Of a stretch of 45,035 nucleotides of DNA, positions 34,616 through 41,327 are shown one piece after another. The stretch's first letter is position 1. Every line of letters begins with the position of its first letter. Both the position numbers and the translations under genes were made by a program. This DNA is from Gemmatimonadota bacterium (lineage in GTDB: Bacteria > Gemmatimonadota > Gemmatimonadetes > Longimicrobiales > Gaopeijiaceae): contig JABDLS010000092.1 in the NCBI GenBank assembly GCA_013002885.1, positions 1 to 45,035 of the forward strand, written 5' to 3'. The notes beneath the pieces were generated by a model. That model was not told where the DNA came from. It saw only the letters and a list, made by a program, of their open reading frames with translations, and searched no databases.

Positions 34616-35834
34616 CCGGGGAGCTCCTGACCGGGGACCCAGCGACCTGGGGGCCGTTGGCCGCGAGGGACTGCGTCTCCTCGCGACGTGCAACTACCCG
34701 TCGGACGTCCGGCCGTCGCTGCAGGTGTTCGTGCGGGCGCTGCTCCTCGAACTGCGGGCACTGGGTGCCGACGTCACGGTCATCGCGCCGGAGTCGATCG
34801 CGAATCTCACAAAGCCCGTCACGGGATTCCGGATGGCACCGCGGCGAGAGGATCGCGACCAGTTGCGCATCCACCGTCCCCGCTACGTGACCTTGTCCAA
34901 GGTCCCCCTCCCCTTCGGCCTCCACACGTCTCGCTGGGGGACTCGCTCCTACGTCCGGGCCGCCCTCGGGGTAGCCGAACAGCTCGGTGGTCCATACGAC
35001 GTGACCTATGGTCACTTCCTCTACCCCCATGGGCTCGCAGCCGCCGTCCTCGGTCGCAAGCTGGGAGTGCCAGCCGTGGCGTCTTTGGGCGAGTCCAGCT
35101 TCAGTCGGTACGACAACGTCTACGAGGAGCGTGAGATCGGGGATCTACTGGCTCGCTTCACGGGCGTGGTGGCGAACTCGGAGCTGATCAAGGACCGCTG
35201 TGTCCAGAAGTACGGGCTCGCGGCAGACAAGGTCAGGGTGTTCCCGAACGGTGTGAATCGGGAACTGTTCGCACCGATGGATCGTCGCACCGCGCGTCAC
35301 CGATGTGGCCTGCCTCCGGACCGTGCCATCATCATATCCGTCGGCCAACTCGTAGAACGAAAGGGGCCACTCCGAGTCATGAAGGCAATCGAGTCGCGAC
35401 CCGAGATCGGTGCCGTCTTCCTCGGCGAGGGCCCACAGGTGCCCAGCGGGCCTCAAGTGCTGTTCAGCGGAGTCGTGCCGCACGAGGAGGTCCCGATATG
35501 GTTGAGTGCGGCGGACCTGTTCGTCCTGCCCACTCTGGACGAGGGCTGCAGCAACGCTATTCTGGAGGCCATGTCGTGTGGACTCCCCATCGTTTCGTCT
35601 GACCTGCCGTTCAACGACGGCCTCCTCGACGAGGCCGTGTCCCTGCTGGTTGACCCCCTCGACCCCAGTCAACTGAGTACGGCTGTCTTCACCTTGCTCG
35701 ACGACCCCGGACGGAGAGAAGAAATGAAGGCGGCGGCCCTGACCTCGGCTCGTCACTTCCGCTTGTCGGATCGTGCGCAGCGTGTACTGGCCTTTCTGCG
35801 TGAATGTGCGGACCGGGGCTCGGTGCCGAGATGA
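34605..35834 (+). CDS. GT4 family glycosyltransferase
   Basis: 409 residues from the ATG at 34605, overlapping the previous stop by 11 bases. GT-B fold: N-terminal L-L-A-T-C-N-Y-P-S-D then a GHFLYPHGLAAAVLG acceptor-side motif. The donor domain has ISVGQLVERKGPL, AVFLGEGP, then LPTLDEGCSNAILEAMSCGLPIVSS with the E-G...E pair of GT4 retaining enzymes. It is one of three GT4 enzymes here that extend the lipid-linked repeat unit in the cytoplasm. Donor sugar unknown. Its stop overlaps the ATG of the polymerase gene (ATGA). Confidence 0.9.
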   Translation: MPADRGAPDRGPSDLGAVGREGLRLLATCNYPSDVRPSLQVFVRALLLELRALGADVTVIAPESIANLTKPVTGFRMAPRREDRDQLRIHRPRYVTLSKVPLPFGLHTSRWGTRSYVRAALGVAEQLGGPYDVTYGHFLYPHGLAAAVLGRKLGVPAVASLGESSFSRYDNVYEEREIGDLLARFTGVVANSELIKDRCVQKYGLAADKVRVFPNGVNRELFAPMDRRTARHRCGLPPDRAIIISVGQLVERKGPLRVMKAIESRPEIGAVFLGEGPQVPSGPQVLFSGVVPHEEVPIWLSAADLFVLPTLDEGCSNAILEAMSCGLPIVSSDLPFNDGLLDEAVSLLVDPLDPSQLSTAVFTLLDDPGRREEMKAAALTSARHFRLSDRAQRVLAFLRECADRGSVPR

Positions 35835-37156
35835 GCGTGCTCCTGCTTGCTCCCGCGTCGCTCGCCGGCCTGGGCGTTGCCATCGCCATCTTTCACCGGC
35901 CCGCTATCGGTGCGGCACTGATACTCGCTGTGGTGAACTTCGAGGGCTCGGTGGAGGTGGCCGGCGTAAGTGCCGTGAAGCTCCTGTCGGCCTTGTGCGG
36001 GGGCATCCTCCTCCTTCGCGTCGTGGTCGCGAAGAGCAAGATCAAGGTCGATCTTACGACGTGGTTCATCGCCCTCTTCCTTACGTGGGTGGCCATCACG
36101 GTCTTCTGGAATCCCGACACCACGGGGTTCTCTTCCGATCTCATCAGCCTCTGCCTCCAGGCGATGATGTACGTACTGATCATCAACCTGGTCCGATCGA
36201 AGGAAGACCTCAAACTGGCCCTCTGGGGCTACGTGATCGGTGGGACCGTGTTGGCGATCATCCTCGGAGAGACGATGGTGGTCGGGAATTTCCGGCGAAG
36301 CACAGACATGGAAGTGGCTGGACTGGGGCTCAACCTCGCTGCACGCATGGTGGGCCTCAATCTCCTGCTGGCCCTCACGCTCCTCCACCTCCATCGGAGA
36401 TCGCTTCCCAGACTCGTCCTGATCGGGGCGGCCGTCGTCTCCGGCGTGAGCTCCGTCCTGGCACTTAGCCGTGGCAACTGGTACGCGCTCACCGTGAGTT
36501 TCGGCGCCCTCGTCTTCGTGTTGAGTTTCAAGAAGGGACTCGTCTCCAGCATGAAGCAGGGCCTTCTCGTTGCGGCGGTCGCATCCATCGCGATGTTTTC
36601 GGCCGGCACGTTCCTCTTGTCAGATTACGGGCTAGCCAAGCTGGAAGAGCGCTTCGAGTCAGCGTACACCTTCAGCGATCGAGCGTCCGGTCGCTTCGAC
36701 ATCTGGGAAACGGTCCTCGTGCCATTCCTGGAGAAACCATTCGTCGGCCACGGATTCAACTCCTTCCGGCGGGTGAACGAATGGGGTCACGAAGGCGCAC
36801 ACAACTCGTTCGTACTCATCGCTGTCGAGGACGGTCTCATCGGTGTCGTTCTCTTCCTCCTCGTTCTCGGTAGTGTCGTGTACCCGCTTTGGATCACGCT
36901 GAGAAACGACGATTCGAACGCTGTGACTCTGGGGTGGGGCGTGGCGCTGTTCGTATTCTTGGCCACCGTGAGCGTAGTCGACAGTTCAGTAAACCGGAAA
37001 TACCTCTGGTTCGTGCTCGGCTTGATCTCGCTCCTGGTTCACTTCTACGGGAAACAACCGACCCCCGAAGTTGCGGAGACAGCCCCCAGCGGGGCCGACC
37101 GCCCAGGCGGCGACCGCGTGTACGCCGGTGGCGGTGCCATGCTGCCGTCGAGATGA
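35831..37156 (+). CDS. Wzy / O-antigen-ligase-like membrane protein
   Basis: 441 residues; the ATG at 35831 overlaps the previous stop. Ten to twelve hydrophobic segments. The Wzy_C-type signature appears near residues 285-325: R-F-D-I-W, then KPFVGHGFNSFRR, a large periplasmic loop, and H-N-S-F-V-L-I-A-V-E-D-G-L-I-G, with the invariant histidine and asparagine. Proteins of this family either polymerise repeat units (Wzy) or ligate polymer to an acceptor (WaaL). In a locus with Wzx, a Wzc-like kinase and Wza, the polymerase role is more likely. The last 40 residues are polar. Confidence 0.88.
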   Translation: MSVLLLAPASLAGLGVAIAIFHRPAIGAALILAVVNFEGSVEVAGVSAVKLLSALCGGILLLRVVVAKSKIKVDLTTWFIALFLTWVAITVFWNPDTTGFSSDLISLCLQAMMYVLIINLVRSKEDLKLALWGYVIGGTVLAIILGETMVVGNFRRSTDMEVAGLGLNLAARMVGLNLLLALTLLHLHRRSLPRLVLIGAAVVSGVSSVLALSRGNWYALTVSFGALVFVLSFKKGLVSSMKQGLLVAAVASIAMFSAGTFLLSDYGLAKLEERFESAYTFSDRASGRFDIWETVLVPFLEKPFVGHGFNSFRRVNEWGHEGAHNSFVLIAVEDGLIGVVLFLLVLGSVVYPLWITLRNDDSNAVTLGWGVALFVFLATVSVVDSSVNRKYLWFVLGLISLLVHFYGKQPTPEVAETAPSGADRPGGDRVYAGGGAMLPSR

Positions 37157-37172
37157 GGTCTGGAGCGGCCGG

Positions 37173-38411
37173 TCAGCCTGCAGGAGCCGTCTGAACCGAG
37201 CGTTTCATCCGCTCGCCCCATAACACGAGCCTCCGTGTGATCATGGCGCCCATGGACAAGTGTTCGTCCATGTACGCCGCGGCCCGTCGCTCGAAGGTGG
37301 CGCGTTCGGGTCCAGGAAGGCTGAGCCAGAACGAGAGCGCCTCGGTGATGGCTTCGATGTCATCTGGCGCAACGACGGTGCCGAGCTTCTCCTCCGACAC
37401 GAACTCGTTGCTTCCGGGAGAGATCACGACGGGCCGCCCGGCGGCGAGATACTGGCGTACTTTCAACTCCGAGTTCATGGCCCGCTCCGGCGGGAGGCTG
37501 ATCGAGACCCCGACGTCCAGGCTCTGGACGTAGCGAGGAATCATGCGGTACGGTACGTAGCCTGCGAAGTGGCATCGTTCTGCGATGCCGAGCTCCGACG
37601 CCCTTCGCCGCATGTCCTCGACAGGCTCACCCGCACCAACGATCACGATCGCCAATCCGGGATAGGTGTCGACGAGTCGGGCGCCGGCTTCGATCAACTG
37701 CGTGCCACCCCTCTCCCAAGGACGGCTGCCCACGTAGCCGATCACCGGGTGCGCGTCTCCAAGACCGAGCTCCCGACGAGCGGCAGCCGCTGGTCCGGGA
37801 TAGAAACGGCGGGTGTTCACGCCGTTGTCGATCCAGACGATCTGCTCGTGGTCCGAATCGAGGCGCTGCCGGAGCGCAGCCGCGTGACCCTGGCTATCCG
37901 TGTCCGCCACCAGCGCCCCGGCGACCAGGTCGCGGAACATGCTTCGGTTCGGTGACGCCAACGCCTTGCCTAGCCAACCTCCACGATGATGGAGGACCTC
38001 CAGCGGTCCGGTGCCGAGGGTCTTGATGGCATAGGGTATCCGATGGCGTCGCACCAGTGAGCGGGACACGAGGGGCAGCACACCGAGCCGAAAGACGAGC
38101 AGGTCGAAGTGGTGCTCTCGCAGCAGCCGCTGGGCGGCGCGCAACTGCGACGCGACGTGCATCGGGTACCGCAGCGGATTGTACCGGTGGTGCGGCTGGC
38201 AGAAGTGGAGGAGGTGCTGGGGTAGGTCGTCTACCGGCTCGAGCGGTCGGGGAACCAGGAAGTCGGCGCGGTCGCCGACGGCCTCGTGCATCGCATGGAT
38301 GAACTCATTCTCGTTCACCCCCGGTCCGTAGCCCACCGATACGTCGGCGTCCGAGATGTAGAGAATGCGTCCTTCGGTTCGAAGATCCATGTCGATGGGA
38401 CCGGCGTCCAA
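37173..38411 (-). CDS. GT4 family glycosyltransferase, opposite strand
   Basis: 412 residues from the ATG at 38411; an ATG at 38390 is also possible. The start I-L-Y-I-S-D-A-D-V-S-V-G-Y-G-P-G resembles the GT4 glycine loop. The donor domain includes VIGYVGSRPWERGG, IVIVGAGEP and CHFAGYVPYRMIP, then SISLPPERAMNSELKVRQYLAAGRPVV, where E-x-x-x-x-x-x-E is present in modified form. It is probably a cytosolic glycosyltransferase of the same polymer. It converges with the polymerase gene (16-base gap, no clear terminator) and diverges from the sulfurylase fusion. Confidence 0.85.
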   Translation of the reverse strand: MDAGPIDMDLRTEGRILYISDADVSVGYGPGVNENEFIHAMHEAVGDRADFLVPRPLEPVDDLPQHLLHFCQPHHRYNPLRYPMHVASQLRAAQRLLREHHFDLLVFRLGVLPLVSRSLVRRHRIPYAIKTLGTGPLEVLHHRGGWLGKALASPNRSMFRDLVAGALVADTDSQGHAAALRQRLDSDHEQIVWIDNGVNTRRFYPGPAAAARRELGLGDAHPVIGYVGSRPWERGGTQLIEAGARLVDTYPGLAIVIVGAGEPVEDMRRRASELGIAERCHFAGYVPYRMIPRYVQSLDVGVSISLPPERAMNSELKVRQYLAAGRPVVISPGSNEFVSEEKLGTVVAPDDIEAITEALSFWLSLPGPERATFERRAAAYMDEHLSMGAMITRRLVLWGERMKRSVQTAPAG

Positions 38412-38809
38412 GAGGCAAGACCAGGGGTCGCGGCCGCGCGATGTGTCGCACAGTGAGTTCGCGGCTGACTGACAGCGACCGGTCGGCAGAAGGAGACGTG
38501 TCGCCCTGTACGGCTGACTCGAGAGTCGGTCGAGGCGCCGGAAGACACCTGGACTTTACTCGGCTGAGCGTAGGCGTCAAGCCGGCGACTGGCGCGGTCT
38601 GGCCCGTCGATCCTGACTTTCGCATCTTTCGTCCACGGAGTGGTCGATGTTCCCGGGTCCCGCCCTTCGGGGAAGGCGCCTGGTCCAGCCTCGAGGCACA
38701 CTGGTCGGCTCGTGTCGTTGCGAGTGGCCATGCCGGTAGGCAGTCGAGCTCGACCGAGGGGAGAAATCCCGACCGCTACAGCACACCCCCCAGACGCGGA
38801 ACCGAACAC
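38412..38809. other. Divergent intergenic region with two likely promoters
   Basis: 398 bases between the minus-strand glycosyltransferase and the sulfurylase fusion. The plus frame stays open through most of it, but its codons look random (many Arg/Ser, no conserved motif), so I treat it as non-coding. Both flanking genes must start here. No clear -10/-35 pair, riboswitch or GTAGGTATG element was found. Confidence 0.5.
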
Positions 38810-40966
38810 GTGAATCACGACCTGCTTTGTACGCTTGGACCCTCCTCGCTCAACGAGGGCGTCATCAAGCGCCTCGAGGAGCTTGGCGCCAGCATCTTCC
38901 GTCTCAACCTCTCCCACACTCCTCAGACAGCCGTCGAGCCCACGCTCGAGTTCATCCTGAGCCAAACCGATGTGCCCATCTGTATCGACACGGAAGGGGC
39001 GCAGGTGCGCAGCGGAAGCTTGGTGGACGGTCGCGTCCAGGTGAAGGAGAACAGCCTCATCCATGTGCATCGACACCGCGTCCCGGGTGACGCCCGGGAC
39101 CTGAACCTCTATCCCTCGTTCGTACTCGACAAACTGGAGCTGGGAGACGTCCTCAGCATGGACGATGCGATCCTGGCCCAGGTGATCGAGATGCACCCGG
39201 ATATGGCGGTGCTCCGTGTCCTTTGCGGAGGCGACCTGGGCTCGAACAAGGCCGTGACAGTCCAACGAGACATCCCGATGCCTGCCCTGACTCCAAAGGA
39301 CCGTCATGCGATTGCTGTGGGCCGCAAGCTCGGGGTGCGCCATATCGCGCTCTCTTTCGCTCACCGTGCGTCGGATGTGGATGAAGTTCGCGATGCCTTT
39401 GGAAGCGATGCATTCGTCATCTCGAAGATCGAGTGCAATTCCGGACTCAGAAACCTGGAAGAGATCACCAAGCGATCCGACGCGCTGCTCATCGATCGGG
39501 GCGACCTCTCGAGGCAGGTGCCCCTCGAGCAGATCCCGCGGGTACAGAAGGCCATCATTCAGAGCGCCAAGTCGATGGGCACGAAGGTCTACGTCGCCAC
39601 GAACTTGATGGAGTCCATGGTGACGCTCCCGAATCCGACCCGCGCCGAGGTCAACGACGTGTACAACACCTTGGGTGATGGCGCTGACGGTCTCGTCCTC
39701 GCAGCCGAAACCGCGGTGGGCCGCTACCCCGTCGGCTGTGCCAGTATGCTCGTGCGGATCGCCCGCGAATTCCACAGCGCGGCGGATCGGGACGCCATGT
39801 TGCCGTCGACCCCGATTTCTCTGCTCGTAGAGCCGCTGGGTGGCTCCTTGACGCTCATCGAGACCCCACGGCCTACTCCCGAGTCGCTCGAAGCCATGCC
39901 CATTCTGGAGGTGGGCGAGACCGACCTGATGGACTGCGAGCTTATGGCCAATGGGACGTATTCACCGCTCACCGGCTTCATGGGGAAGGACGCTCTGGAA
40001 AGCGTACTCCACGATCATCGACTCCCGAGCGGGCTTCCCTGGACGATGCCGATCCTCCTTTCAGTAGATGCCGACGCTAGCGCCCGACTCGGTACGGGCG
40101 ATCTGGTACACTTGAAGGCCCCTGACAGTGGAGCCTTTGCCGTGCTCGAGGTCGAAGAGGTCTTCACCTATGACGGCGAGGAACTCGCGGAAAGGTGGTT
40201 CGGGACCACCTCGGTCGAACATCCGGGAGTGAAACGACTCGCCCGGCGGGGAACCACCTTTCTGTCCGGGCAGGTGAAATATGCCGAGCCGGCTGAATCG
40301 TCCCTCGAGCAGTACAAGCTCGCTCCCGCCATGGCGCGGTTCATTTTCGCGAAGAAGGGGTGGAGCCAGGTGGTCGGGTTCCACAGCCGTAATGCTCCAC
40401 ACCGTGTGCATGAGTTCCTACAGCTCGAGGCACTCAAGAGAACCCATGCCGATGGCCTCTTCATAAGTCCCGTGATCGGCCCCCAGAAGCCTGGGGACTA
40501 CTACCCGGGGCCCATCCTGAAGAGCTACCAGCGGCTCCTTGATTTCGGGCATTATCCTCGAGGCAAGGTCGTTCTCGGCTGCTTCCCCACCTACCCTCGA
40601 TACTGTGGTCCGCGGGAGGCCGTGTTCACCGCCATCTGCCGACAGAACATGGGCTGTTCCCACTTCATCGTAGGCCGTGACCATGCGGGAGTGGGAAACT
40701 TCTACCGCGACCGGGCAACGAGGGACCTTTTCGACCAGGTGGAGGACCTCGATGTGAGACCCGTCTTCTTCGACAAGGTCGGGTATCACCAGGCTTCTGC
40801 TTCCTACAGGTCCAATGGAGCGGGCGAGTTGGTGACGATCAGCGGATCCAAGGCTCGTCAGGCGCTGCGGGATCAGGAGGAGCTGCCCGAGTGGTACATG
40901 CGTGACGTGGTCCAAGAGGTCCTGCGCCTGGACCTCGCGAGGGGGGAGCAGATCTTCCGCGAATAA
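38810..40966 (+). CDS. Pyruvate-kinase-like domain fused to ATP sulfurylase
   Basis: 718 residues from the GTG at 38810. Residues 1-330 are a pyruvate kinase without the C-terminal allosteric domain: L-C-T-L-G-P, R-L-N-L-S-H near 31, I-D-T-E-G-A-Q-V-R, an intact B domain, I-S-K-I-E with K near 206, R-G-D-L near 232, V-A-T-N, then P-T-R-A-E and E-T-A-x-G-x-Y-P. The catalytic Lys, Glu, Asp and Thr and the K+ ligands are kept. Residues about 345-718 are ATP sulfurylase (sulfate + ATP to APS + PPi): FHSRNAPHRVHE (H525, R527, N528), G-P-R-E-A-V-F, FIVGRDHAGVG near 622 and a final G-S-K-A-R-Q-A-L-R. The usual glutamine of the Q-x-R-N motif is histidine. It probably supplies APS for the two sulfotransferases, with PEP-driven ATP recycling (inference). 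Confidence 0.9.
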   Translation: MNHDLLCTLGPSSLNEGVIKRLEELGASIFRLNLSHTPQTAVEPTLEFILSQTDVPICIDTEGAQVRSGSLVDGRVQVKENSLIHVHRHRVPGDARDLNLYPSFVLDKLELGDVLSMDDAILAQVIEMHPDMAVLRVLCGGDLGSNKAVTVQRDIPMPALTPKDRHAIAVGRKLGVRHIALSFAHRASDVDEVRDAFGSDAFVISKIECNSGLRNLEEITKRSDALLIDRGDLSRQVPLEQIPRVQKAIIQSAKSMGTKVYVATNLMESMVTLPNPTRAEVNDVYNTLGDGADGLVLAAETAVGRYPVGCASMLVRIAREFHSAADRDAMLPSTPISLLVEPLGGSLTLIETPRPTPESLEAMPILEVGETDLMDCELMANGTYSPLTGFMGKDALESVLHDHRLPSGLPWTMPILLSVDADASARLGTGDLVHLKAPDSGAFAVLEVEEVFTYDGEELAERWFGTTSVEHPGVKRLARRGTTFLSGQVKYAEPAESSLEQYKLAPAMARFIFAKKGWSQVVGFHSRNAPHRVHEFLQLEALKRTHADGLFISPVIGPQKPGDYYPGPILKSYQRLLDFGHYPRGKVVLGCFPTYPRYCGPREAVFTAICRQNMGCSHFIVGRDHAGVGNFYRDRATRDLFDQVEDLDVRPVFFDKVGYHQASASYRSNGAGELVTISGSKARQALRDQEELPEWYMRDVVQEVLRLDLARGEQIFRE

Positions 40967-40972
40967 GCGCGC

Positions 40973-40984
40973 CCGAGATCTCGG
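40973..40984. other. 12-base palindrome after the sulfurylase gene
   Basis: CCGAGATCTCGG is a perfect palindrome beginning six bases after the stop of the sulfurylase fusion. It has no loop or T run, so it is not a clear terminator. It may be a binding site or chance. Confidence 0.25.
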
Positions 40985-41016
40985 AGACCCTCTGTAACTA
41001 CGGCTCAGACAGGCGC

Positions 41017-41238
41017 TTAAGACGTTCTCATGTACGAGCGCGAACGGTCGGAGTCTCGCTCCGAGGCATGGTCGGCGATCACACCGTCTGTGGCCCGTTC
41101 AGCGCGCCGGCTCACCGCCAGCATAGCTGCCAACAGGAAGCCCAGCCAGAACGCGACAAGTACGCCTACACCGAAGGTTACCATTGCCTGCTCCGCTGCC
41201 GAGGCGCGCGTGGTCGCCCCTCGTCGGGTCGTCTCCAT
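41017..41238 (-). CDS. Small single-helix membrane protein
   Basis: 73 residues from the ATG at 41238 (an upstream ATG at 41259 would add seven). A basic N-terminus, one clear transmembrane helix (about residues 20-42, FGVGVLVAFWLGFLLAAML), and a charged C-terminal tail. It follows the phosphatase gene on the same strand after about 90 bases. No family recognised. It could be a real small membrane protein or a chance frame; the well-formed helix and orientation favour real. Confidence 0.4.
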   Translation of the reverse strand: METTRRGATTRASAAEQAMVTFGVGVLVAFWLGFLLAAMLAVSRRAERATDGVIADHASERDSDRSRSYMRTS

Positions 41239-41327
41239 CTTCGAGAACTTGAGCCCCATTCAGGGCAAGTTTCGTGCCGATGGTTGCAGGACCCACCTAG
41301 GCGGAACCGTGCCAGCCTGCTGGCGCC

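Noticed and set aside
38441..38809. N-terminal extension of the pyruvate kinase/ATP sulfurylase frame
   Set aside because: The extension has no conserved motif and would place about 120 residues before the normal start of pyruvate kinase. The GTG at 38810 puts the first strand at the usual place.
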